The translations under genes were made by a program, and so were the position numbers. A model generated the notes under the pieces. That model saw only the letters and a list, made by a program, of their open reading frames with translations, searched no databases and had not been told where the DNA came from. From Taeniopygia guttata (taxonomy: Eukaryota > Chordata > Aves > Passeriformes > Estrildidae), in NCBI RefSeq assembly GCF_048771995.1, contig NC_133024.1, forward strand, positions 26,180,001-26,244,000: 64,000 nt of DNA, given 5' to 3'. Below, piece after piece: positions 38,201 to 49,149 of this stretch. Numbering within the stretch: the first letter of the stretch is position 1; every line of letters begins with the position of its first letter.

Positions 38201-41200
38201 TTTTGTAGGTACATAAGAACTCACAGAAGCTTCACACATAATCAGTGCCTGTTTCTTTTAAAAATTTCAGCTTATCCTGCAGCTCGCATCCAGTGATACA
38301 GCTAACAAAGGTGCTGCAGTTCACTCCTCATATTAAAAAAATGGAAAAACAAATACCACACCACAATACCTAACACAGAAGTACCACAACTCAAATTACA
38401 GGTATTTTTGCAAGACAATAAGAAATGGAAGTAGAGAACTGTGGGAATATGACACCATCACTTTTGCTCCCAACAACCTGTTTGGTCTTCATCAGAGAGA
38501 AGTTTTCTGGGAGTATCACATGCCTGTTCTCAAACCCCAGTGAGCATTCCTGGTACAATATGTTATTAAAAGAAAATGGAGCACAAAGGCGAACTAAATT
38601 AAGTTTTGAACAATTTTTAAATTGTTTACAACAAATCTGAATAAATGTAAAATAATGTGAAATATTAAAAGTTAAACTTGTAGGAGTCATCAAAGCTGTG
38701 GAGTGAACTGGGATACAAATGGCTGTGTCCCCATATATGCAGACATAATTGGTAGATCAGAGACATATTCTGAAATCTGGCAATTAGTTAAGTGACACAG
38801 AAGTTCTTCTCTTAGACTTTAATCACATTGTATTCTTTCTAAGCATTCCAGAATTTAAAAAGGAGGGCATGCTAATTTGAGAGAGCTTCTAGAAGACATA
38901 ATGATTTTGTTTCTCATATCCAGTAGTTAAATCAAAAAAGAAACTCACCTCTGTTTAATCATGTCTTCTATGAATGTTATCAACAAAAACCAATTTAGTT
39001 CTGCTTGGAAATTCTTGTCTTTGAATAGTCTTATTTTGTTTAAACAAAAAATCCAAAGGATGTGTATGGATGGAACACAATATACATTACCTGGGAATCC
39101 ATGACAGATTCACTAAGGATGGAAAGCTGGCTGGGAGGATGACTTTTTTGTACAATGGGTCCTTGAGATGATTCTAAGTCACAGTTAGGAGCCATTGTTA
39201 CATTAGGAAAACCTAGAGGAATTAAACAACAGAGGAAAGAACACAGAGGGCTTGGTCTGTACTTATGTTTCAGGACTTTGTACTGAAAATCAAGCCCCTG
39301 TACTTCACAAAAAAAGGGTCACAGGGATGTCACTTTAAACAACAACCAAAGACCGACCACAGGGTTAATTTAATACACTGGGCCAGCTTTTGTCCTTCCC
39401 ACCTGCATAAATTCACTTGTGCAGAACCAGCTTGCAGGATCAAAGTCACCAGGAACAAAAGAGAATGGCAGCCTACAGAGAAAAGCCCCTAGGTTTAAGA
39501 TTTCATATACAGCCAGCCAATCCTGCCTTCCAGCATCACAAGGATCCACAAGCCAAATTAAGAAAAGGAAAAGCTGATATTGCTGATAAATCATCAACCA
39601 TATCCAAGAGCAAAGAGTCAGCTCATGCAGCAATGAGAATCAGAACTATGGCAGCAGCTCAAACTGGTGCTCTGCACAGGCCAGTAGCTTGGCTGTGAAA
39701 TGGTGAGCATAGAGGTGTTTCAGAGCACCTGATGTGAAATTCCACATTGGAGCAATACAGTGGAGTAACCAGCCATCAGTCCCTCTCCCCTGCCACAGGA
39801 GCTGATAGCCTCACCTGTGTTTCATCCAACAGGAACAGGATCAATCACACCACATTAGACAAGGAGATTAAAGCAGTTAAAAAGGAAGCTTTGCAAAGCA
39901 AGACTATTCATGGAAAGCAAGGAGATCATCTTAAATGTGTTACCACATAGAGATGAGATGTTCTACCTGTTCGTGTGCGAGGAGCAGCCTCAAGCAAGTC
40001 TTTTGCCACAGCTATAACCTGACCAGATCGTTCCAATACATCTTGCCAATGGTGCTGATCAGACAGAATCTGAAAGTATAGGGTATAAGGAAACTTTACA
40101 CTGAGCAGACTGATTACTTCCTTTTTTTTTTCCCTGGTATTGTTCCTATAAACAGTTACCAAGAGCACAGCCAACAAGAGAATGTTTGCAAAGTTGGTAT
40201 TGTGCAATTAGATCCTAAATAAGATAGATCAGAACACCATACTTCATTCACAGTAATTAGAATTCATACAGTTTTTCTGAAAAATTAAACAGTTATTACT
40301 TCTTAAGTCCCCATCAGCACTGACTCTCTTTAGAACAAATCCTTTCACTCCCTCTTCTCCTCCCAGCCTGACACAAGAAGCCGGGTATTTATGACATGCT
40401 CATTAAAAAAAATATATATATTGCAATTAAAAAAAAAAAGCATTCCTCAAATCATTTGATCTCAATGTTAAGTCATAGAACACTTACGTACATCTGACAC
40501 CCAAAACATGTATTATTTGATGATATTCGAATCAATTCAAGCAGACTTGTTTCACTTAGTCTTGCCTCCTGAAAATCCTACCTAAAACTTAAGCCACATA
40601 CAACCAAAAGTTCCAACAGAGATAAATGCAGCTGACAACATCTGGCATCAGAAGACGTTTTGGAAATCTCCAGAAGATACAGCTTCTGTATTCAAATTCT
40701 CTCTCTAGTATTTGAAGTCCATCACAACAAGTTCCTCCCAAGGAAGGATGTCTTGGGAGTGCAAAGCAAGAGGCATGCAGCTACCAGGAGCCAAATGGAA
40801 CTGACTGGGGATGGGGCTTTGCAAGCAGAACACAATGCTCCTCGCTGATGCCTGGCTTCATTCAAAAGCTGGAAATTGAAAACTAGTAAAATTATATCAG
40901 CCTGGGGAAAAGGTAGATATTCCTAAACATCTGAGAGGAGATATGTAAGTGATGTCCTTCATCGTGGTTCATCAAATTGATTCAGAGACTGTGAGTACTT
41001 CAGAAGACCTCACAGAAAATGCTCATGTATGCCCTCTACTCAAAATTTGAAAACTGACTGACAATTTTTGCTCCTTCAAGAAACATAAGAAACTGTTTTG
41101 AAACAGTTTCACAGTACTCTAAACTGCTATCTCCACAGAGTTCTTCTCAACAGCCCTTGGTAAGTTTGCTGGCTTACATTTAGCCTCATACAAAAAATTC

Positions 41201-44200
41201 TAGGCAATGGCATTTCACTTACTTTTCCTCAACCTCCTATTTTACGACATGCTTTGTTATGTCAAAGTATCCCTACACATCTGAGTTTCATGTTTTTCTA
41301 GTCTTTTGAACTTGCATTGCACTGCAGTAAATTAGACTTATAATAATTTAGAAAGTCAGTGAATATTCATCTTTCAAGCAGTTCACAGATCTCATTTTTC
41401 AGACCACTGTTCAATTTTCACATCTGATAAGATTAAATCTAGTCTTTCCATCTAACATCAAAACAATGCAGGTTTTTAGATAAAGTTATTATACCAGATA
41501 GGCAGAAGAAAAAAATATAGAAAGAAAAAAAAGAAAAAAAGTTTATATGACTAATTTCCGGCAGATAATTAAAATTAGAGTGATGTGTGTAATCAGACAA
41601 ATATTATCCTGATTAGTTTGTTTTTACCCTCCTCACTAGATCTTTTTTGGCATCAGCAGGTTCCTAAGCTCTACCCTCCTGCTGAACACATTATGAACAT
41701 TTTTAGAGCATTGCTCCCAAGGTAGATTAGCTCACATTTGCTTGTGAGGAGAAGAAAAAGTGGTGTCATATTGTAACCCCTTTAGCCCCACTTACATACC
41801 CTGGATAAATTCACTGAGCAGTGTGCTTTGTCCCAGTTTAGTATCACCTAATTTCATTAAAAATCACCTTCCCTCCTGTTTCAGATTGTTATCGAAACAA
41901 AATAAACAGGACTCATCCTAAAATCTCTCCACTACAGTAATCTATTTACCTCTACTCTCTGGTGCAATGCACTAACATTATTTGTTAAGCTGCTAATAAG
42001 TTGCTACAGGACCTATCCGTGTGGTACCTACATATTCACAGTCCTAAGTTTCAGAGTAAACTCATTATCTTTTCATTCAGATTTTTATGCAGATGAATCC
42101 CCCAAATATTAAAATTTTGCTTATCTATTTTGTAACTCTTTTGTAATGTCTTTCTGTTCAACACACAACTACATGAGAAACAACACTAATAGCAGCAACT
42201 ATTCAGTTTTTGTCTCTGCAGTTGAGCAGGATTCAAGAGGCTTAGAAAGTTACACTCACAGCACTAAAAGAAAAAGATCACCAAGGTAACAGAGACAAGG
42301 AAACAATTCTCAGTGATTGCACTCTATTGGGAGAGACAGTCTCCACAGTTACTTGGAAAACAGGACCAGGCAATGAACAAGATTTAAGTTAGGGAGAGGT
42401 GAAAATGGTAACTCTTCTCTGTCTGTTTTGTTTTTCTCTAGACACAAGAAGTCGCCAGTGTTTGAAACAGCAGCTGCCAGATTTGTTTAATCTTGCCTGG
42501 CATAATTTACTTTTGTCTTCTTTTTCACTGATTCAGAATAAACACAGAGTAAACTGAATAACTATAAAGGGGAAAATCACTCAGGAGGATGTGAGATTTG
42601 TACATTTTCATTAGAAACAGCAACAAATACAGAAGATTATTTCCTAAACATGAGTTTCACATCTGCAAAAGAATGAAGTCACATAATAGGTAGGCCACCT
42701 AATATTAGAAAATATGGTTTAATCTACCTTTTCCGAAACAGAACTTATTTCTGCATGGAAGCGTTATTGAAACTGGGCTGCATTAAGGAAAGTCATGTAG
42801 TGGTTCACAGTGGTTTTTGAATACTCTGCTGAAATATCCTTGGCAGAAAAGTACCAGAATAACAAAAGTCCAAGTCTGAGGCTTAATCAGTGAACTACCC
42901 ATAATACAAAATTTCTACTCTGACTGCAGAGAAAAAGCTTTCTAATAGAAAACTAGGTGGTGATCTTCAATTCTAAGTATTTGCATTTGTTTGTCTATGT
43001 TCTCTTGAGTGTTCTCACAGTTCAGAAAGTGACTTCTGAAAAATTCTGAAAAGACAAAACAATGAAGATTGTGATAGTTAGTCCACTGCACATTTAGAGC
43101 TTGCATATCATGTTTATTTTGACTGCTAAGTGAACATTGTTCATCATCATTCTTTACCAGTAGGAACAATTCTCAACCTGTTCCACTAAAGAGGTCTGAA
43201 AGCTAATTTTCAGATGAGTTTTCTTAACACACGGAAGGAATGACCTGCCATGTGAAAAAGGAGATCTAACACCACTTTTCAGTGACAGCCACTCTATGTT
43301 AACTAGGCTTAGGTTTACTGCTACAGTTCAATATTCAAAAGCAAATTCAATGATATATTTACAGTCAGAGTGCTTTAGAATGCTGATAACAAGCTTTTCA
43401 ATCTTCAGATGACAAGCTTGTCAGCCATAGCTCATCAATCTTTATTACGTCAATTTTCCTCCCTTAACAACTTCTTGCCTCACCCTTTCAGCCCCCTTGG
43501 CACTGCACTTTCTCTGTTTAAATAGCAATGTGCCTCCCTGATAGAGAAATGTTCATGTTTGCATCACAGAAAAATGTCAGACACGAGGAAGAAAAGGCAA
43601 GCTGGCAATAAAAACCCAAAGAATACACATACTTTTTACAACAGTTGAACTCTGCAAACAGTTCCTGTTCAGATGAAAAGAGGCCTGCAGAATTACAGAG
43701 GCCATAGCCAGGCAACCTGGGTCAAATGTGCAATTCTAGGTAACAGCTGGTTTGTCAGACAGTCCACTCCAATCACTGCATGCATGCAGCACACACAGCA
43801 TGTGCACATATGAAATCAAGTTGTCCAACAAGAGGAGCAACTGTGGCTTCCTTGTGCACGAGTGGTTTTCCAGGAGTGCTGCAGATCACCTGCAGCCGGC
43901 TGCAAGAGCAAATTTAGCTCTCACCTCACGCATCAGAGCCAGCTTCCTTTTCTCCGAGGAATCTGCATCCACTTGCCTTTGCTTCTTCCATTTTCTGTTC
44001 AGTGCTTTCTCTTGGAGTTCCACATGAGCCAAGGCTTTGTTTTTTGATTTGTGTATTTCACGGCGACGGAGCTACAGAAACATAAAATAAATAATTTCAA
44101 AAATCAATCTTAAGCAAAATTTGCAGAGCAAAGGTAACAAGCTCTTCTTGGTTTTATCGCTCATGCACCAAACATTATTTATGTTAACTTCACAATAGTG

Positions 44201-45784
44201 CCAATGACAACCTCATAAACATCCAGAAGTGTAAAATGCCATCATTACCATCCAAATTTAAAGCAGTTCCAAAGGTGAATGGGGAAAGTCTCAATTTCTG
44301 TCTGCCCTTCACCACTGACTCAGTATCAGTGTAAAGGGAGGCAAGAACCTAACACCACCACCTATAAGGTGCATAAAAAGACATTGTCCTGATTTAACAT
44401 TGCAAGTCACCAGACATAGTGTCTTCTAATGATTATATAGAAAAAATATAATTTAAATAGACATTAAAGAAATTAAATATGTGAGGTGCTTGCTAAAGTC
44501 TCTAGAAGCTATCAAGGTAAGCACCTGTAGAACCAAGTCTTTCTCTGCTACTGTGACCATCTGTCCTGACAAACCTGTCAAAACTTATAATAATAGCTCA
44601 TACTGCCTCTTCCATCCTGGTAATTAGTGCTACCAAGAAAATGTAAATACACATCTAAATACATGTAAATACAATGTAATTAAATAAATGTAAATATACA
44701 TTATCTGTTTATTGCAAAGAATTCATATACTTTGCAATCAACGGGTCACTCAGTACAAACAAATTGTGTTAAATTGTTTAAATGAAAATTAAGTGTTTTC
44801 AGAATTAGAGAGGTTCATCAGAAAAAGCACATCTTTCAGTCCTTCCCAGCAGAAGTAAGACCTTCAACTAATGCACTGATCTTTCATGTATTTATGTTTT
44901 TATTATTTTATGATGGTACCCAATTTATTGAAATAAAAACTGCAGCTACTGCTTCCCAGTGGGAACAAGAAACTGAAGAACAACTGCCAGAGCTGGGGAT
45001 GCTCAGTATCATAAAAAAAAAAAACAACCTGGCACTAAAGAGACAACGCATTCAGAAGCTTGAAAAACAGATTAAGCATTGGCAGAAAAATATCCCTGTA
45101 AGCATGGCAAGCACTTTTTTATGTCAGACAATCAGCTAAATGTCCTTGCCACAGGGATAGAGCAGTGCCTGCTATTAAACTTACGATATCCTCAGGAGTT
45201 GCACGGTGCACTGTCAAATCATGGACAGTACTCTGTGAAAAGGAACCAGGGAACACGTCAAGGGTCGTAACTGAGGGCAAACTTTTTTATTTAAGTTTTA
45301 TTAAAAAAAAAAAACAACCAACTTTAAATTGCAGTACAATTCGCCTAACACTATACTGCTGTGCACCTTCATGGCGCTGCAGAGGGTCCCACCCTCGGCG
45401 AGGCGGCCGCCAAAAACGAGACCTCCACCAAACCGGAGCGTGCTCTTTCCCCAGGAGATGCCGGAGGCCTGGCCTCTACATAGGGGGGCCATTCCTACAC
45501 TCTACATTCCAGGGAGGGCCAAGGAAAGCAGAGGGGCCGCGTCCCCTCGCACACGCCGCGTCTGCCGGCCCCGACCCACACGCAACGCGGGCGTTTCCAT
45601 GGCGCAGCCCTGCGGAGGGCGGTGGCTTCCCCGTCCGTGGGCACGGAGGCTCCGGGGCGTTCTTCCCAGCAGAAGCCGCCCGGCAGCGGGGAGCACTTAC
45701 ATCCCAGTCCCGCCTGGCCGCCGCCGCCTTTCTGGGGCCCTTCCTGCCGGCGGCGCGGGGCCGCGGCCCGCGGAGCAGCGACAT
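23183..45784 (-). CDS. SPICE1: SPICE1, spindle and centriole-associated protein 1 (complete, 17 coding exons)
   Basis: Seventeen exons, listed individually, join into 2439 bases predicting 812 aa (human 855). All junctions are GT-AG and in phase. The best anchors to human SPICE1 are [44 protein letters not shown] with [37 protein letters not shown] and the C-terminal [12 protein letters not shown]. The protein is mostly helical and coiled-coil, with no enzyme domain. Human SPICE1 localises to centrioles and mitotic spindles and is needed, with CEP120 and CPAP, for centriole duplication and bipolar spindles. The gene stands head to head with SIDT1, as in mammals, but its 3' neighbour here is TRIM45 rather than CFAP44. 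Confidence 0.96.
24057..24135 (-). CDS. SPICE1: SPICE1 coding exon 16
   Basis: Residues 769-795, Ser/Thr-rich ([16 protein letters not shown]), corresponding to the Ser-rich SNSCSPLNATSGS region of human. Acceptor is TTCCAG|GAC and donor is AAG|GTGAGT. Phase on both sides is the main evidence. Confidence 0.82.
24466..24568 (-). CDS. SPICE1: SPICE1 coding exon 15
   Basis: Residues 735-768. [12 protein letters not shown] aligns loosely with human GAKRTIEVSIPG, and the exon ends TSIRR before donor AAG|GTAAAA (human INTRRSSG). Phases agree on both sides, which supports the call where similarity is low. Confidence 0.85.
25462..25675 (-). mobile_element. CR1 LINE 3' fragment in SPICE1 intron 14
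   Basis: The plus strand carries AGCACTTCCAGGGATGGTGA, then CTCCACCACCTCCCTG and CTGTAAAGAAGTTCCTACTA, the reverse-strand form of the avian CR1 3' region. Its orientation is the same as SPICE1. Confidence 0.8.
25931..26102 (-). CDS. SPICE1: SPICE1 coding exon 14
   Basis: Residues 678-734. [20 protein letters not shown], then LQLIDQQK and LSPVLTP align with human [20 protein letters not shown] and MSPVQLP. The acceptor is read as GTAG|AGT, which gives phase 0 with exon 13. The donor is ACTG|GTAAGT. Confidence 0.94.
26366..26510. repeat. A/C-rich low-complexity tract in SPICE1 intron 13
   Basis: Runs of AAAA and CCCC alternate, including a run of about 14 C. On the SPICE1 sense strand this reads G/T-rich with several G runs, so quadruplex formation is possible. 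No repeat unit is fixed enough to call a microsatellite. Confidence 0.75.
26557..26596. repeat. Perfect 17-bp inverted repeat, 6-base loop
   Basis: The left arm GAAACCTGCTTTTGCTT (26557-26573) is exactly complementary to 26580-26596, with loop CCACAA. It lies 47 bases from the end of the A/C tract in SPICE1 intron 13. No transposon context was recognised. Confidence 0.85.
27461..27846 (-). CDS. SPICE1: SPICE1 coding exon 13
   Basis: Residues 549-677, the largest exon and mostly low in conservation. The anchor is [20 protein letters not shown], aligning with human [20 protein letters not shown]. Acceptor is CTGTAG|TGT and donor is CAG|GTCAGA, phase 0. Confidence 0.9.
29863..30087 (-). CDS. 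SPICE1: SPICE1 coding exon 12
   Basis: Residues 474-548. The exon carries KFPQEELPF and [20 protein letters not shown], clearly homologous to human EFPQEELPV and [20 protein letters not shown]. Acceptor is TTCAG|AAA and donor is AATG|GTGAGA. Confidence 0.95.
31531..31678 (-). CDS. SPICE1: SPICE1 coding exon 11
   Basis: Residues 425-473 plus one base. [20 protein letters not shown] aligns with human [20 protein letters not shown]. Acceptor is CTCTAG|AAG and donor is CAAG|GTACGT. Confidence 0.93.
32313..32444 (-). CDS. SPICE1: SPICE1 coding exon 10 (coiled coil)
   Basis: Residues 381-424 are a continuous heptad-like helix containing [19 protein letters not shown], near-identical to human. Acceptor is CTTTAG|GCT and donor is CAG|GTACTG, phase 0. 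Confidence 0.95.
34551..34594. repeat. Three-armed inverted repeat in SPICE1 intron 9
   Basis: CCTTCCTTAGG (34551-34561) can pair with CCTAAGGAAGG (34574-34584). The latter overlaps CCTAAGGAA, which can instead pair with a following TTCCTTAGG. The two hairpins exclude one another. Function is unknown and it may be chance. Confidence 0.6.
35676..35941 (-). CDS. SPICE1: SPICE1 coding exon 9
   Basis: Residues 292-380. This well-conserved exon holds [20 protein letters not shown], then TGREV and [20 protein letters not shown], nearly the same as human. It forms the start of the central coiled coil. Acceptor is CTTCAG|TGA and donor is GAG|GTGAGA. Confidence 0.96.
36597..36650 (+). mobile_element. 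Possible CR1 3' tail
   Basis: The text AAATCCCTTCCAACCCACAC resembles the end of avian CR1 elements (GGTCCCTTCCAACCCAAACC). It is short and lacks the ATTCTATG terminus, so the call is tentative. Confidence 0.35.
36702..36842 (-). CDS. SPICE1: SPICE1 coding exon 8
   Basis: Residues 245-291. [15 protein letters not shown] aligns with human ALNATNAVKRLQTRL, followed by an acidic run and [11 protein letters not shown] (human VLNSRKQKQ). Donor is GTTAAG, phase 1. Confidence 0.92.
37062..37204 (-). CDS. SPICE1: SPICE1 coding exon 7
   Basis: Residues 197-244. The start [13 protein letters not shown] aligns with human DRFLQQLTEENSEL, with LW and a basic helix following, then a Ser/Thr/Pro-rich stretch. 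The donor GTTGGG is weak but the phase to exon 8 is exact (ALNAT follows, as in human). Confidence 0.84.
37490..37575 (-). CDS. SPICE1: SPICE1 coding exon 6 (acidic)
   Basis: Residues 169-196 plus two bases, beginning [13 protein letters not shown], corresponding to human ALNDVDGEEEG. The acceptor region reads GAGAAG|GCT, so a second AG three bases upstream could add one lysine. The donor is ACAG|GTCAGT. Confidence 0.88.
39091..39212 (-). CDS. SPICE1: SPICE1 coding exon 5
   Basis: Residues 128-168, with GFPNVTMAP and SSQGPIV shared with human (GFPNITVAP, SSQGPIV). Acceptor is CTCTAG|GTT and donor is CAG|GTAATG. Confidence 0.93.
39967..40069 (-). CDS. SPICE1: SPICE1 coding exon 4
   Basis: Residues 94-127 plus one base read [20 protein letters not shown], then [14 protein letters not shown] (human [20 protein letters not shown]). 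Acceptor is TTTCAG|ATT and donor is ACAG|GTAGAA. Confidence 0.94.
43925..44071 (-). CDS. SPICE1: SPICE1 coding exon 3
   Basis: Residues 45-93 contain [20 protein letters not shown], then ALNRKWKKQ and KRKLALMRE, matching human across its length. Acceptor is CTGTAG|CTC and donor is GAG|GTGAGA, phase 0. Confidence 0.95.
45185..45232 (-). CDS. SPICE1: SPICE1 coding exon 2
   Basis: Residues 29-44, [16 protein letters not shown], nearly identical to human [16 protein letters not shown]. Acceptor is CACAG|AGT and donor is ATC|GTAAGT, both in phase 0. Confidence 0.94.
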
Positions 45785-46130
45785 CGCGGGAAGGGGCGGG
45801 AGCGACGCTGCCAACGGCACCGGCTTCGCTCGGCCCGCCCTGAGCCAGGGGCGGAGCGAGGCCGCCACCGCCTCCGCTTCCCGCCCGCGCAGGAACGGCA
45901 GCGCGGCTCCTGCGCCGCTCGGGCTTTCCGTGAGGGAGCAGTCTCTGCCCCCGCCTCCCTCAGGGCTGCAGGGCACAGCCCCCACCGCCTCCCTTCAGCA
46001 CAGCGGTGCCCTGGCCCCGCCGCAGCCCACTCCACGGGAGCTGCCCCTGGCGCTGCCAGTCGTCTTCCATCCCGCCTCGCCTTCATTTTTCTACTCCTTA
46101 ACTTCGCTGTTGCCCCACCTCGCTGCAAAT
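45360..46130. promoter_or_regulatory. CpG island at the SPICE1 promoter and first exon
   Basis: This is dense in CpG and covers SPICE1 exon 1, part of intron 1 and about 350 bases upstream of the ATG. It is the likely SPICE1 promoter. Plus-strand frames of 295 and 368 codons running through it are GC-driven and show no family resemblance. Confidence 0.7.
45701..45784 (-). CDS. SPICE1: SPICE1 coding exon 1 (start)
   Basis: Residues 1-28, starting [17 protein letters not shown] and ending RRDWD before donor GAT|GTAAGT. Human starts MSFVRVNRCGPRVGVRK and ends the exon at QEWD, so start and junction agree although the basic stretch is poorly conserved. It lies inside a CpG island. Confidence 0.88.
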
Positions 46131-46479
46131 ACCCCTCCGAAGAGATCTCTCAGTGTCCTGCTGAGGAAGCCTTGGGATTTTCCCCGTGCGAAAATGTATT
46201 TGAGATGCTGTTATAGGTGGTTCAGAGCAGAATGTCACACAAGCCATGAAATTAAGGTGATACGAAATTAAAGAGTGGCCCTCGTTTCAATGTAACAAAC
46301 AGATCTCGTTAGCTGTGCCAGCGAGGAAGGGTGTACCTCGGTAGCCACAAGGAATTTCTGGTTTCAGTGAAGCAACTGGTGGTTCTGAAATGAGTTCACA
46401 GATAGGTGCAATATATTCCCTACATACTTACCCCATTATATGCCACAGATCATCATCCACTTCCCTCCTCACAGGTAAA

Positions 46480-47108
46480 GACATGATGTAATTACTCCAA
46501 AAGGTCACAGTTAACATTTCGTGTGTAAAGAGCATATTATATGGTTGGCTCTTTGCAAAGGAATACTGTATGTGTTGTATTAATTAGTTTTACTGTATTA
46601 ACCTTTTTAAAGTAGTGTGGCAGATACAGCTTTAGGTTATAACATAATGTTAAAATTGAACCTATGCGATGTAATATATTTTTTTATCTAGTTCAATAAA
46701 GGGATCAAGAAATTGTTCGCACAGAGATAACAGCAACAAGACACCTAAAGAGTTACTGCCTCCTTATTGGAAAAGGCAAACATTCTTCCACCTTATGTTC
46801 CGTCTTTAAGAAGCCACCAGGAAGAAGTTGATAACAACCAGAGAACACCCTTTGTTTGAAAAGAATTTATGCATCGTGTATGAGATATGTAAATATGCAA
46901 CAGGCTACTGCTTTTAAGGGTTAATCCTTTGTTAGCATCCGTGCTTTCAGGGCTTAATTGGCCCAGGACAGGACTGTCCATATTTCTTTTTTTTTTTATT
47001 GTCCTTTATTGTCCTAACTCTGTCCAAATTCTTATTACTCTATTTTTATTACCATTTTATTACTATTAAACTTTTAAAATTTTAGAACAAGTGATCGGCA
47101 TTTTTCAC
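46480..47108 (+). mobile_element. Solo LTR, ERVL-like, songbird type (approximate ends)
   Basis: The right part reads TTATTGTCCTTTATTGTCCT, then a run of ATTACTATTAAACTTTTAAA, and ends TGATCGGCATTTTTCACA. This resembles LTRs common in songbird genomes. No internal retroviral sequence follows on either side, so it is a solo LTR fossil. The left end is not defined and no target-site duplication was found. Age appears moderate. Confidence 0.45.
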
Positions 47109-49149
47109 ATTTTTTATTACAGTGTGAACATACTATTTTGTCTGTGGGAGCTGGAAAGTGAAGGCACAAGGTTTGTCAGCTTTTAATTCAAAACTTTTTC
47201 CATTTCACCAAGATTTCCTGGTGCTTAGGGTCCCCATCAATGCAATTCTGGCTTCATCAGCATCACTGTAAAAAGATTAATGTGAAGGTAGTGGTTAAGG
47301 TATTGAGGGAAGGAATTGTATTGCATGTGATATAAGGAGAAGATGGAAATCACGAGGGGAGAAAAATGCATTAGAGAAATACTTTCAGCAATAGCCTCTA
47401 ATGAAGTGCTGCAAATGTGGAGGTTGCACCTCACAGCCTTCAGTTTCCATCTAGACACTCAACATAGATACCATATGCACCTGAAAGTGATCATCAGAGT
47501 GCAGCCTGTGGGAAGAGAAATGCATGCCAGGGAATTCATTAATCTGTATTGGTCTGAAAATTTGGAAGCAAAAAGAATAAATCAAGGGCACATCTGGAAT
47601 TCTCTCTTAACATGGCTTTAAATTGTCTTGAAGATCAAGGCCTACTGAATAAGAAAGCAATAAAGGCGTAATTGCATCATTACATCATATATTCTGAAAC
47701 CTCTTTAACCTCTCTGCTATTATTAATTACAGTCAAATATAAATGTTAAATAGCTAACACAAGCAAATATGACACAAGCCAGAGACAAGTCTCATTCAAG
47801 CAGGGTATCCTCAAGCACTTTGCCCACGTATAGGAAAGGTCGGAGCAGGTTCTATCAAACGTCTTTAAAGCCTGTCTACATTTTACTTCTCATTATTCTT
47901 CACACTGCATTTTCAGCAGTCTGAAAATGTGGCATTATCTCTGCAGAAGCCAGCCGAGCATCTATTAATTCGCAGAGGAGCTTACAGAAGACAGAGACTA
48001 TATATGCAAACAGTAATTTTAAATCATCAGGTTTCCAAACAATTTGGTTTGTTATAAATTTATGCTACTTCCCTAAGTTAGTATGATTTAGGGAATTCCT
48101 TTGTAATAGTCTCTATTCTGCATATTTTTGCAGCCATGGTTACAAGGGGAAATGTAGTTTCTTTACTGGCTTAGAATTTTTTTTTTTTTTGTTATTTTGC
48201 TCCCAACAGCAATGAGGTTTTTTGCTTTTGTGCTATATAGAAAAAAAAATCAACAAAAAACTCAAAACCACACTCTTGTGAGCCTCTCATCCAGCATAGT
48301 TCTCCTTCCCTTGAGACATTCACAACCCTGGGCTTTATTTATACTGGAAAAATGGGTCCTTTTACGAAATACATGACCTCCACACAGCAAGAGACAAGGG
48401 CCCCAAGGAGCATCGTCCCCTTTTTTTGGAGGTTTGGCACCCTGGGCTCATAGGCAGCCTAGAAAGAGCCCAGCTGAGCACTGCTCCCCTTCCCTCCAGT
48501 GACTTTGGCACCAGGGCTGTGGGGAGGCTCCAGCAAGGGCTCTCTTCCCCCTCACAAGGCAGCTCATTTCAGGTGGGGCTGTGGTCCTTGGCTGTGCTGG
48601 AGCTACAGCCGTGTGACAGCCCTGCCTGTATCCCTTTGGCCCAGCAGCTGAGCAGCTTCCTGGCCAGACCTCAGGTCTGCCTCACCGCTGGGGACTTGCC
48701 TGCTGCTGATGGGACTGTGTCTCTCCCTGACTGCCATCACCAGACCTGAGTCACTAACTTATGTTGACCTCAGGCCTATCCCATTGCTATTGACTTGTCC
48801 ACCAATCTGGACTCTGTTGATTCCATATCCAGGCCTTGTCTTGCTCAGATGCTGTGGGACGGAGCCCTGGCCAGTGAGGCACCCACTCTGCCTCTCTCTC
48901 CCCTCTCTGTGTTGTGGCACTCAGATCCCTGTCCCTTAGGGAGCATCTGGCCCTTGCTGGTTCCCAAGGCCAGAGTACAGTGGCATACACAAGAAAAGAT
49001 CGCTTCCACTGATTCAGAGCCATCTGAATCATAGGTGTATCTGGATGAGAATACTGTCTCTTAGAGGGATTGGTTCTTTCTTCCAAAGTACATGCTGCCC
49101 TTCAAGGGCAAGATCCAGGTGTAATGAAAAGGGAAAATGGGCTACTCAT

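Larger units (their letters stand above)
37205..45700. other. SPICE1 introns 1-6
   Basis: Introns lie at 37205-37489, 37576-39090, 39213-39966, 40070-43924, 44072-45184 and 45233-45700. They are AT-rich, apart from the CpG-rich part of intron 1. No known repeat or gene was recognised. The 3.9-kb intron 3 contains a short 10-bp palindrome at 41089-41110. Confidence 0.45.

Noticed and set aside
41089-41110. 10-bp palindrome with a 2-base loop in SPICE1 intron 3
   Set aside because: It is short and AT-rich enough to be expected by chance in 64 kb, so it is not listed as a feature.
45165-46271. Plus-strand frames of 368 and 295 codons across the SPICE1 CpG island
   Set aside because: They run antisense to SPICE1 exons 1 and 2. 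GC richness removes stop codons, and the translations are Arg/Pro/Ala-rich with no family resemblance.
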